From Larkinella rosea (lineage in GTDB: Bacteria; Bacteroidota; Bacteroidia; Cytophagales; Spirosomataceae), in assembly GCF_003858635.1 (NCBI RefSeq), contig NZ_RQJO01000010.1, positions 310,001 through 374,000 of the forward strand: DNA of 64,000 nt, in the 5' to 3' direction. The position numbers and the translations under genes are program-made. Position 1 is the stretch's first letter. Each line of letters starts with the position of its first letter. Of this stretch, positions 1-8,600 are shown one piece after another. The notes beneath the pieces are model-generated. The model had not been told where the DNA came from. It made no database searches and was given only the letters and a program-made list of their open reading frames with translations.

Positions 1-1264
1 CGGGCAGCCCCATGACTCCAGCGCCCGCTTCCTCGCCCCCGCGCGAACCCAGAATCAGGTCTTCGGCGTCGGGTGGCAGAATGGTTTTGTTCTTGCAGGT
101 TTGCAGCAACATATTGTACTGCTCGGCATCGCCCACCAGAATACCGCCCAGCAACTCCTTGCCATCCGGCGAGATATTGATGCGTTTGTAAACACCTTTG
201 GCTTTGTTTTCGTAAGTAATGGTTCGGCAGGCCGGTTCCGACACAAACGGATCGCCAAAACTGCCGACGTCGGTGCCGATCAGCTTCAGTTTGGTCGACA
301 TGTCGTAGGGCTTGAATTCCTTTTCCAGGCCCATCAACCGGGACGCCACCACTTCAGCCATTTCGTAACCGGGTGCCACCAGACCATAAATCATGTGGTG
401 AACCACAGCGCATTCGCCAATTGCAAAAACCGCTGGGTCGGAGGTTTGCAGAAAGTTATCGACCACGATGCCTCCGCGCGGGTGCGTCGTCAAACCGGCC
501 GATTTCGCCAGTTCATCGCGCGGACGAATACCGGCAGAGATGATCAGCATGTCAATGTCCAGCAGCGTGCCATCGGCAAACTGAATGCCTTTGATGGTGT
601 CTTCGCCGGTAATTTGCTGCGTATTTTTGGACAGGTGGATCTTCAATCCCAGCGATTCCAGTTGCCGTTGCAAAACCCCGGACCCGGCATCGTCGATCTG
701 GCGGGGCATCAACCGGGACGCAAATTCGATCACGTGCGCTTCTTCCAGTCCCAGATCGAGCAGGGCTTTGGCGGCTTCCAGCCCCAGCAAACCGCCCCCC
801 ATCACTGCGCCTTTCCGCGCGCGTTTCGCGTACGATTGAATGAAGTCCAGGTCCTCGATCGTGCGATACACGAAAACCCCGTCTTTTTCAACCCCGGCAA
901 TGGACGGCACAAACGCGCCGGAACCGGTCGCCAGAACCAAATAGTCGTACGGTACGACCACGCCGTGGTGCGAACGGACCTCTTTCCGGTCCCGATCGAT
1001 GTCGACCACCGGGTCAGTCAGGTAGAGCTTGATGCCGTTTTCGGTGTACCAGCTTTCGGGAGCCAGCGTCAGATCTTCGGCGGTTTTTCCGTTAAAATAC
1101 GCACTCAAATGGACGCGATCGTAGGCCACCCGCGGCTCTTCCCCAAAAACCGTCAGGATAAATTGTGGGCCGTTTTTTTGTTTGGCTAGCAGTTTCTCAC
1201 AGAATTTGTAGCCTACCATGCCGTTGCCCACCACGACGACATGCATCATTTTGTTTGCGTTCAT
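1..1264 (-). CDS. nirB: Nitrite reductase large subunit NirB, N-terminal part (runs off the window)
   Basis: The open frame on the minus strand starts at 1264 and runs out of the window at base 1, giving about 421 residues of the N-terminal half of NAD(P)H-dependent assimilatory nitrite reductase, a cytoplasmic sirohaem enzyme that reduces nitrite to ammonium. Near the N-terminus there is an FAD-binding GNGMVG motif in MMHVVVVGNGMVGYKF, followed by FGEEPRVAYDRVHLSAYF, which is typical of NirB. The visible end reads LPPDAEDLILGSRGG, the start of the BFD-like region; the sirohaem part lies outside. The first ATG sits inside a dyad (1263-1280), so ATG codons at 1249 or 1246 could be the real start. 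It is divergent from cobA, which makes the sirohaem precursor. The family is clear; only the start is uncertain. Confidence 0.93.
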   Translation of the reverse strand, partial: MNANKMMHVVVVGNGMVGYKFCEKLLAKQKNGPQFILTVFGEEPRVAYDRVHLSAYFNGKTAEDLTLAPESWYTENGIKLYLTDPVVDIDRDRKEVRSHHGVVVPYDYLVLATGSGAFVPSIAGVEKDGVFVYRTIEDLDFIQSYAKRARKGAVMGGGLLGLEAAKALLDLGLEEAHVIEFASRLMPRQIDDAGSGVLQRQLESLGLKIHLSKNTQQITGEDTIKGIQFADGTLLDIDMLIISAGIRPRDELAKSAGLTTHPRGGIVVDNFLQTSDPAVFAIGECAVVHHMIYGLVAPGYEMAEVVASRLMGLEKEFKPYDMSTKLKLIGTDVGSFGDPFVSEPACRTITYENKAKGVYKRINISPDGKELLGGILVGDAEQYNMLLQTCKNKTILPPDAEDLILGSRGGEEAGAGVMGLP

Positions 1265-1280
1265 AGTTAATAGTAACTAT
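1263..1280. promoter_or_regulatory. Dyad ATAGTTA-N4-TAACTAT at the nirB start
   Basis: Two 7-base arms, ATAGTTA and TAACTAT, are separated by ATAG. A further TAGTTA follows, so 1274-1285 is also a perfect 12-base palindrome. Nearly the same 18 bases occur at 2546-2563, and looser versions lie at 1481-1498 and 1501-1518. Arms of this size around a 4-base spacer resemble the sites of Crp/Fnr-family regulators; that assignment is inference. The site overlaps the first possible nirB start codon. Confidence 0.6.
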
Positions 1281-1436
1281 AGTTATAAAACAAACCCGTT
1301 TATTTATTGTACTATTTCAGTAAAATTCCCCAATTACCCCTGAAATAGTGTGCTTCAAAATTAAACTGATTTTTGGCAATTTCCTATATTTTTATTCTGT
1401 ATGTCTTAAATTTTAATCTTATTTTTATCGAAATCA

Positions 1437-1467
1437 TTTGTTTTTCAAAATTATGCCCTTAATTTTG
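1437..1467 (+). promoter_or_regulatory. Bacteroidota-type promoter of cobA
   Basis: TTTG (1437-1440), a 19-base spacer and TAATTTTG (1460-1467) match the Bacteroidota -33/-7 consensus TTTG-N19-TAnnTTTG exactly. Transcription would begin near 1473, about 70 bases before the cobA start, leaving the paired dyads at 1481-1518 inside the 5' leader. Confidence 0.65.
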
Positions 1468-1480
1468 AAGCAATAATTTA

Positions 1481-1518
1481 ATAGTTACCAATTACTACTA
1501 ATAGTACATTTTAACTAT
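1481..1518. promoter_or_regulatory. Two tandem degenerate dyads in the cobA leader
   Basis: ATAGTTA-ccaa-TTACTAC (1481-1498) and ATAGTAC-attt-TAACTAT (1501-1518) keep the 7-4-7 layout of the nirB-side dyad. Each has one perfect arm and one arm matching at 5 of 7 positions. They lie just downstream of the predicted transcription start, where a bound protein would more easily repress than activate; that reading is inference. Confidence 0.5.
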
Positions 1519-1540
1519 TAACACTCTAAAAGCGATAGCG

Positions 1541-2296
1541 ATGAAGCCAAAGCTTACACTCGTGGGGGCGGGTCCCGGCGACGGCGAATTGATCACCTTA
1601 AAAGGAATCAAAGCGCTTCAACAGGCCGACGTTGTTTTGTACGACGATCTGGCCAACCATGCCCTGCTGGATTATGCACCCAAACACGCGCTGAAAACCT
1701 ACGTGGGAAAAAGGGCGGGAAAAGTGTCGTTCACGCAGGATGAAATCAATGCGCTGATTGTGCGGATGACGCAGGAACACGGACATGTGGTTCGGCTCAA
1801 AGGCGGTGATTCGTACGTATTCGGACGCGGGTACGAGGAATTTGAGTACGTCCGGCAGTTTGGCATTACCTGTGACGTGGTACCGGGTGTTTCCAGTTGC
1901 ATAGCGGTTCCGGCTTCGCAGGGCATACCGGTTACGTCCCGTGGGGTAAGTGAAAGTTTCTGGGTCATCACCGGCACCACCCGCCACGGCGAACTTTCCG
2001 ACGACCTGCGACTGGCGGTTCAGTCAAAAGCCACGGTGGTTGTGCTAATGGGCCTCAATAAGCTGGCGGAAATCTGCGCGCTTTACTGCCAGGCCGGACG
2101 GGGCCACGTTCCGATGGCCGTGGTTCAGAACGGCACCCGCATCAATGAGCAGTGTTTGGTGGGTCAGGTCTGGAAAATGCCGCATTTAGTAGCCGAGCAT
2201 GGCGTGGGGGCGCCGGCTGTGCTGATCATCGGCGAAGTAGTTGCCCTGCACCCGACCTATCTGGCGGAGTGTCTGCGCAGCCTGTCGGTGGTTTGA
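1541..2296 (+). CDS. cobA: Uroporphyrinogen-III C-methyltransferase (SUMT)
   Basis: This 251-residue cytoplasmic enzyme adds two SAM-derived methyl groups to uroporphyrinogen III to give precorrin-2, the precursor of sirohaem. Family marks are the N-terminal GAGPGD loop, VVRLKGGDSYVFGRG near residues 85-100, PGVSSCIAVPASQGIPVTSRG at about 115-135, and the GTTRHG segment. The length is that of a stand-alone CobA without the CysG oxidase/ferrochelatase half. It is divergent from nirB, whose product needs sirohaem, and opens the nitrate gene run. It has a good TTTG-N19-TAATTTTG promoter and two dyads in its leader. A hairpin-forming repeat begins within a few bases of the stop codon. Confidence 0.95.
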   Translation: MKPKLTLVGAGPGDGELITLKGIKALQQADVVLYDDLANHALLDYAPKHALKTYVGKRAGKVSFTQDEINALIVRMTQEHGHVVRLKGGDSYVFGRGYEEFEYVRQFGITCDVVPGVSSCIAVPASQGIPVTSRGVSESFWVITGTTRHGELSDDLRLAVQSKATVVVLMGLNKLAEICALYCQAGRGHVPMAVVQNGTRINEQCLVGQVWKMPHLVAEHGVGAPAVLIIGEVVALHPTYLAECLRSLSVV

Positions 2297-2300
2297 CGGT

Positions 2301-2409
2301 ATTCGGTATACGGTTTACCGTTTTCGGTGCGGTTCCCCGCCGGGACTGGCGCATTTGATTAGCGCGTTAATGAGCATGCGTCAACCACCGAAAACCGTAA
2401 ACCGAGAAT
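2301..2409. repeat. Word-type inverted repeat after cobA
   Basis: The left arm (about 2301-2330) and right arm (about 2386-2409) are imperfect reverse complements built from CGGTTTACCGTTTTCGG-type words. The left arm begins about 5 bases after the cobA stop. The same vocabulary (GAAAACCGTA, CCGAA, GAATA) recurs inside the nitrate reductase gene near 7310-7378. Confidence 0.6.
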
Positions 2410-2415
2410 AAAAAA

Positions 2416-2448
2416 GCCGATCCGGTGTGGGGGCACCTTTGGATCGGC
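2416..2448 (-). terminator. GC-rich hairpin with a U-run only on the minus strand
   Basis: GCCGATCC (2416-2423) pairs with GGATCGGC (2441-2448), and GGTG/CACC extend the stem. A run of A precedes it on the plus strand, so it has terminator form only for minus-strand transcription, yet no minus-strand gene lies to its right. The rest of the 2297-2674 gap holds the word repeat and the dyad at 2546; I see no gene in it. Confidence 0.4.
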
Positions 2449-2545
2449 CAAAACGGGTTTGTCTATGTTAAACACAAACGGTTCAAAGAAAATGAAAATA
2501 AAGACGTAAAGCAAATTCTGCCACCTTCACCGCGCGGGCTCGCTT

Positions 2546-2563
2546 ATAGTTGATAGTAACTAT
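2546..2563. promoter_or_regulatory. Dyad ATAGTTG-N4-TAACTAT upstream of the porin/NarK genes
   Basis: This 18-base site differs from the nirB-side site (1263-1280) at one position and has the same ATAG spacer. It lies about 110 bases before the porin start at 2675. The near-identity in front of separate nitrate transcription units supports a shared regulator, whose identity is not shown by the sequence. Confidence 0.6.
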
Positions 2564-2674
2564 GGGTTTGTACGACCTGCCTTCTCAGGTGATTGCCTTT
2601 CAGTTTCCCGTTCCGGGCTCTCCGGATGTTTTTGCACTGGCCGTTTCTTTTTTCTTTCAACCACCATCGATGCC

Positions 2675-4219
2675 ATGAAACTCTACTTCAGGCCATTCGG
2701 ATTCGTATGCCTTTTTCTGACTGTTGTCCACTTCCATCTCTATGCACAGGTGTCGCTGATCGGCCAGCTCCGGACCCGCACCGAACTGCGCGACGGCTAC
2801 GGAAATCTGACACCCAAAAATAGCCGGGCGGCTGCATTTACCTCGCAACGCACCCGGCTGACGTTCGGTTACAAATGGAACCGCGTCAACTTCAACGTCG
2901 CCGTGCAGGATGTGCGGGTGTGGGGTCAGGACGCATCCAGCATCAGCAGCACCGACGGAAACCGCCTGATGGTTCACGAAGCCTGGGCCGAACTGACGCT
3001 CATCAACAGCGCTGATAGTACCCTGAAATTCAAGCCCATCCAGAATTTATCGTTAAAAATCGGACGTCAGGAGCTGGTATACGACGACGTGCGGCTGTTG
3101 GGCAATCTCGACTGGCTGCAACAGGGCCGCCGGTTCGATGCGGCCCTGCTGAAAGCCCAGCACCACGGGTGGGCGCTGGATCTGGGCGTCGGGTTTAACC
3201 AGAATTCGGATGCATTCGGAGCAACCGGCACGGCTTACACGCCCGCCAATGCCCCGACCTCGGCCCTGTCGGACAAAAATGTCACGCTGGCGATTCCGGG
3301 CGGTTTTCTGCCGACAGTGGGAAAAGGGGGCGTTCCGGTGGTGGCCAATGCCGTCAGTACAAATGGGCAGAATCAGCAGTTCAAATCGTTTCAGATGGCG
3401 TATCTGACGCGTAAGTTTGGCGGTCCGGCGTCCGGTCAGGTCAAATTTTCGGCACTGGTCTTTAAAGACGATTTTTCGAAATACCGAATCGACTCGCTGG
3501 GCAGCGCGGCAACAGGTTACGTATATGGCCGACGTTATGACGTTTCGGGCGTCCATTCACGGCTGACTTACGGCGCCATGCTGACGCGGCAGGCTGGTGG
3601 CTCCAGCGACAAAACCGTTCAGGTTCAATGGCAGACTTTCGGGTATCTGCAAAGTGGCAAAGACCGCGACGGGCTGCGCATTCGAAACGCTTATCACTAT
3701 GGCGCGAATGTCACGTTCCAGAAAGGATTGCTGAGTGTGAGCCCGGGTTATGAGGTACTGTCAGGAACAAATGCGGCCACCGCAAAACCGGGAGAAACCG
3801 GGCGATTCGATCCGCTGTATGGCACTCCGCACAAGCATTGGGGATATATGGATTACTTCTACGTCGGCACGGGTTCGCCCGCCGGTGGCTTAAAAGATGC
3901 ATTTCTGAAGTTTAAATACACCGGAAAACGCCTGACGACGGCCCTCGATGTCCATTATTTCGCACTGGCTGCACCGACACTCAACAAAATGCCGGATGCG
4001 GCTACGGGTGCCAGGCTGGAATCGAAACTGGGGCTGGAATACGACTTCACCGCTACCTACAGCCTGAACAAATTCACGATGCTGGAAGCCGGTTACGCCC
4101 TGATGAAAGGCACCAATTCACTGGAATACAGCAAGCAAGGCACCATGAATCAGAAAGACAAGCTGGGAACGTGGGCGTACCTGATGATCAATATCCGGCC
4201 CGATTTTTTTGTCAAATAA
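2675..4219 (+). CDS. Alginate-export-family outer-membrane porin
   Basis: The protein has 514 residues with an N-terminal signal peptide (hydrophobic FVCLFLTVVHFHLY, cleavage likely after YAQ) and then a long alternation of polar and hydrophobic stretches typical of a beta-barrel. Segments such as RTRTELRDGY, SQRTRLTFGY and LKIGRQELVYDDVRLLGNLDW match the Alginate_exp family. The name does not fix the substrate: here it precedes a nitrate transporter by 24 bases, so a role as outer-membrane pore for nitrate is the best inference. It probably shares a transcript with narK and lies downstream of the 2546-2563 dyad. No residue directly shows ion selectivity. Confidence 0.8.
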   Translation: MKLYFRPFGFVCLFLTVVHFHLYAQVSLIGQLRTRTELRDGYGNLTPKNSRAAAFTSQRTRLTFGYKWNRVNFNVAVQDVRVWGQDASSISSTDGNRLMVHEAWAELTLINSADSTLKFKPIQNLSLKIGRQELVYDDVRLLGNLDWLQQGRRFDAALLKAQHHGWALDLGVGFNQNSDAFGATGTAYTPANAPTSALSDKNVTLAIPGGFLPTVGKGGVPVVANAVSTNGQNQQFKSFQMAYLTRKFGGPASGQVKFSALVFKDDFSKYRIDSLGSAATGYVYGRRYDVSGVHSRLTYGAMLTRQAGGSSDKTVQVQWQTFGYLQSGKDRDGLRIRNAYHYGANVTFQKGLLSVSPGYEVLSGTNAATAKPGETGRFDPLYGTPHKHWGYMDYFYVGTGSPAGGLKDAFLKFKYTGKRLTTALDVHYFALAAPTLNKMPDAATGARLESKLGLEYDFTATYSLNKFTMLEAGYALMKGTNSLEYSKQGTMNQKDKLGTWAYLMINIRPDFFVK

Positions 4220-4243
4220 CGCTTACCTGTTAATCAAAAAGCC

Positions 4244-5560
4244 ATGAACTCATTCGCCAATAAACCCCTGGAAACGCTTTCCATCTTCTCGTTCAAAGGC
4301 ATTCAGATGCGGACTTTCCACATCACCTGGATGACATTTTTTGTCTGCTTTTTCGGCTGGTTCGGCCTGGCACCGCTCATGCCCGCCATCCGTGCCGATC
4401 TGGAACTGACCAAACCCGAAGTCGGAAACACCATCATCGCTGCCGTTTCGGCCACCATTTTCGCCCGGCTGGTCGTCGGCCGCCTGTGCGACACCTGGGG
4501 ACCCCGTAAAACCTACACGGCTTTACTCGTTCTGGGTGCGTTTCCGGTCATGCTGGTCGGGCTCGCCCACGATTACACCACCTTTCTGCTGTTCCGTCTG
4601 GCGATTGGCGTCATCGGCGCGTCGTTTGTCATCACGCAGTTTCACACCTCCATGATGTTTGCCCCGAAAATCAAGGGAACCGCCAACGCCGTCGCCGGTG
4701 GCTGGGGAAACCTGGGGGGCGGAATCACCCAACTCGCCATGCCGGTTATTATGGCGACCATCATTGGATTTGGGTACACCAAACCCGAAGCCTGGCGGCT
4801 GGCAATGGTGTTTCCGGGTATTCTGATGCTCATCATGGCATTTGTGTATTTCCGATATACAAAAGATACACCAAACGGTAACTACCGGAACGCCGGACCG
4901 GATGAGATCCAACGCACAACAGTTCAAGGTGAAAAAGTCAATTTCTGGAAAGCCTGCGCCGACATCCGCGTTTGGGCGCTCGCGCTGGCCTACGCCTGTT
5001 GCTTCGGAATGGAAATCACCTTCGACGGCGTGGCATCCCTCTACTTCTTCGACAATTTCGATATGAAAGAAACCGAAGCCGGTTTTTGGGCCATGCTGTT
5101 TGGTTTCATGAACCTATTTGCCCGGGCGCTGGGCGGTATTGTGGCCGACAAAGTGGGAAGTAAATACGGTCTGCGCGGCAAAGGCATTCTGCTGGCCGGA
5201 ATGCTTTCTCTGGAAGGCTGTGGCATTATGCTTTTTGCCAACGCCGGTAACTTACCGATGGCTATTCTTTCGATGATCGTCTTTGCGCTGTTTCTGAAAA
5301 TGGCCAACGGTGGCACCTACGCTATTGTTCCGTTTGTCAACCCGAAAGCCGTCGGAGTCATTTCGGGCGTTGTCGGCGCGGGCGGTAACATTGGCGGCAT
5401 GCTGATGGGCTTTCTCTTCAAGTCACAATCCATCAGCTACGGACAGGCATTTCTGTACATCGGCGGTATCGTCGCGGCCACCGGACTGCTCCTGTTCCTG
5501 GTCAATTTTGGAAAAACCGCCGTCGTTAAAACTGCCGAAACGGAGTTGCAAACCGCTTAA
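4244..5560 (+). CDS. narK: Nitrate/nitrite MFS transporter, NarK/NrtP type
   Basis: This 438-residue inner-membrane protein has about 12 hydrophobic segments and belongs to the nitrate-nitrite porter branch of the major facilitator superfamily. Visible marks are the FFGWFGLAPLMPAIRADL opening, the RLVVGRLCDTWGPRKTYT loop after helix 2, GGWGNLGGGITQLAMP in helix 5 and GVVGAGGNIGGMLMGF in the second half; the glycine-rich pair is the nitrate signature. It imports nitrate for the reductase encoded next door. Start codons at residue 1 and residue 22 (MRTFHITWM) are both plausible. A word-type inverted repeat begins directly after the stop codon. Confidence 0.93.
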   Translation: MNSFANKPLETLSIFSFKGIQMRTFHITWMTFFVCFFGWFGLAPLMPAIRADLELTKPEVGNTIIAAVSATIFARLVVGRLCDTWGPRKTYTALLVLGAFPVMLVGLAHDYTTFLLFRLAIGVIGASFVITQFHTSMMFAPKIKGTANAVAGGWGNLGGGITQLAMPVIMATIIGFGYTKPEAWRLAMVFPGILMLIMAFVYFRYTKDTPNGNYRNAGPDEIQRTTVQGEKVNFWKACADIRVWALALAYACCFGMEITFDGVASLYFFDNFDMKETEAGFWAMLFGFMNLFARALGGIVADKVGSKYGLRGKGILLAGMLSLEGCGIMLFANAGNLPMAILSMIVFALFLKMANGGTYAIVPFVNPKAVGVISGVVGAGGNIGGMLMGFLFKSQSISYGQAFLYIGGIVAATGLLLFLVNFGKTAVVKTAETELQTA

Positions 5561-5650
5561 AAGGAGGAAATGATTAAAGGAAGAAGGAAAAAAAGAATTC
5601 GACCAATTTATTTCCCTTCCTGCTTTCATCCGTTCCTCCATTAATTCCTT
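5561..5650. repeat. Word-type inverted repeat between narK and the nitrate reductase gene
   Basis: A purine-rich left arm (about 5561-5595, GGAGGAAATGATTAAAGG words) is matched imperfectly by a pyrimidine-rich right arm (about 5606-5650). It fills nearly the whole gap and starts at the base after the narK stop. The left arm could pass for a Shine-Dalgarno sequence but is too far from the next start. Confidence 0.55.
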
Positions 5651-5656
5651 CAAATC

Positions 5657-8600
5657 ATGACTCATCAAACGACGTGTTGCTATTGCGGGGTTGGCTGTGG
5701 GATCGTGGTCAATCAGGAGCCGAATGGGCGGCTGACGGTTGAAGGCGACAAGCAACATCCGTCGAACCGGGGAATGCTCTGTTCGAAGGGCATGAATTTG
5801 CACTATACCGTGATGGATCAGTCGGATCGGTTGCTATATCCCCAGATGCGGTTTAACCGGTCGATGCCCCTGCAACGCGTAAGCTGGGATGCGGCCCTGG
5901 AGCGGACGGCCGCTGTTTTCAAGACATTTATTCAAAAATACGGCCCGGATTCGGTGGCATTTTACGTGTCAGGTCAGTGTTTAACGGAAGAATATTACCT
6001 GGTCAATAAACTCATCAAAGGCTTTATTGGCTCCAACAACATCGACACCAATTCGCGGCTTTGCATGAGTTCGGCGGTGGTGGGGTATAAACTGTCGCTC
6101 GGCGAAGATTCCGTACCGGTTTGCTACGACGACATCGAGGAAGCCGACGTTTTTTTGGTTCAAGGGGCCAATCCGGCCTGGTGTCACCCCATTCTCTGGC
6201 GACGCATCGAAGCGCATAAAACCGCCAATCCGCACGTCAAAATCATCTGCGTCGATCCGCGTCGGACGGATACCGCCCGCTCCTCGGATCTGCATCTGCC
6301 CATCCGTCCCGGCACCGACATTGTGCTCAATCATGCCATTGGGCGGTTACTGATCGAAAACGGGCACATCGATCATTCGTTCATTGTCGATCATACCGAC
6401 GGTTTTTTAGCGTACCGCGAGCTGGTGATGCAGCGTTCCATTGACGAAGCCGCCGAGTTGTGCGGCATTGACTCCGAAGCCATTCAGACAGCAGCGAACT
6501 GGATTGGCCGGTCGAAAGGTTTCCTGTCACTCTGGACAATGGGTCTGAATCAGTCGGTGATTGGGGTGAATAAGAATCTATCTCTCATCAATTTACACCT
6601 CATCACCGGGCGAATTGGAACACCCGGCAACGGCCCGTTTTCGCTCACCGGGCAGCCCAACGCCATGGGTGGCCGCGAAACCGGCGGTTTGGCAAACATT
6701 CTTCCGGCCCACCGCGATGTGATGAATGCTGCTCACCGCGCCGAAGTCGAAGCATTCTGGAACAGTCCGGTTAAGATTGCGGCAAAACCGGGTCTGACGG
6801 CCACGGAAATGTTCGAGGCTCTGGCCGACGACCGGTCGGGCGACGCTTCGCTGAAAGCCATCTGGATCATCAACACGAATCCGCTGGTGAGTATGCCGGA
6901 TGTGAACACGGCCGAAAAAGCCCTGAAAAATGCCCGGTTTGTGGTGGTTCAGGATATTTCGAATCGTGCCGATACCGTGGCGTTTGCCGATGTGGTGTTG
7001 CCCGCGGCTGCCTGGCTCGAAAAAGAGGGCACCATGACCAATGCCGAACGGCGGATTGCGTACCTCCCGAAAGTCATCGACGGCCCCGGCGAAACCCTGC
7101 CCGATTCGGAAATTCTCTGGCGGTTTGCGCAGAAAATGGGTTTTGGCGACGCTTTCAAGTACACGAACTGCTCCGAAGTGTATCAGGAATACGCCCAACT
7201 TACCGCCGGAACGAATGTCGATGTAACGGGGGTAACGTATGAATTACTCCGAAAAAACCGCACGATTCAGTGGCCATTTCAGCAGCATGATAAGCCTATA
7301 ACGAATAATGAATACCGAATAGCGAATAGCGAAAACCGTATCCCGAAAACTGAAAACCGTATTCCCGAAACCGGCACGAAACGGCTTTTCACCGACCACC
7401 GGTTTTATACGGCCAATCAGCGGGCGCAGATTCACGCGGTTCCGGATGGCAATACGTCCGAACCCACGGATGAGGATTTTCCGCTGGTTCTAACAACGGG
7501 GCGGATTCGCGATCAGTGGCATACAATGACCAAAACCGGTCGGGTGGCCAAACTGGGACAGCACATTCCGCAACCGTTTTTGCAAATTCATCCCGACGAT
7601 GCGAACGTTCGCGGCATTGAGGAAGGGCAACTGGTCGTGGTTCAAAGTCGGCGGGGTGAGGTCCGCGTGAAGGCACAGCTTACCGATGACGTTCGACCCG
7701 GTTTGTGTTTTCTGCCCATGCACTGGGGTAAAATTCTGACTAACAATCAGGTACGCGCCAACAACCTGACCAACTCGCTCGTCGATCCACGTTCCAAAGA
7801 ACCGGATTTCAAGTTTTCGGCGGTTGAAGTGTTGCCCTACCAAAAACCGGTCGAGAAAATCATCATCATTGGCGCCGGTTCGGCGGGTTTGGGTTTCATC
7901 AATGCCTATCGCTCATTAACGAATCAGGATGAAATTCACGTTTTTTCCCAGGAATTTTATCCATTCTACAACCGGGTTCTGCTGCCCGATTACATCAGTG
8001 GAGCTCAATCCTGGGAACAACTGGTCAAACTTCGCGAGGAGCAGTTCGAGGAAAACCGCATTGTCGTTCACAAAGGTGTCGGCATCGCCCACATCGATCG
8101 GCAGGCCAAAGTTGTCATCGACACCAACGGCGTTGAACATCCCTACGATAAGATGCTGATTGGCACCGGTAGCCGGGCGTTTATGCCCAAAGGCGTGCCG
8201 CGTTTGCCGGGAATTTTTAACATGCGGTCGCGGCTCGATGCGGATTCCCTCCTTCCCTTTCTGACCCAAACCGACCCCCATGCGGTGATTGTCGGATGCG
8301 GTTTATTAGGACTGGAACTGGCAGCATCGTTGCGGCAAATTGGCGTTCGGGTCACGATGGTCCATCGGTCGGGGCGGGTGATGGAACGCCAGCTCGATCC
8401 GCTCGCCAGCGAATTATTATACCTGGAATTGCGCGACCGGGGGATCGATATCTATTTCAACGAAGAAGTACAAACGTTTGCCGGAACCAGCCGACTGGAG
8501 GGTGTTCAGCTAAAATCGGGCCGAAAGCTGGACTGCCAGGTGGTCGTGATGGCCATCGGAACCGAGCCAAATATCGAACTGGCGCGGTCGGCAGGGTTGG

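Noticed and set aside
101-1189. Long plus-strand open frame of 362 codons
   Set aside because: It is antisense to nirB, whose minus-strand translation shows clear NirB motifs; the plus-strand product has no recognisable domain and a composition typical of a shadow frame.
7299-7378. Possible frameshift, intron or CRISPR-like repeat in the nitrate reductase gene
   Set aside because: The frame stays open and the domains continue on both sides; the units are irregular words without spacers, so neither an intron nor a CRISPR array fits.
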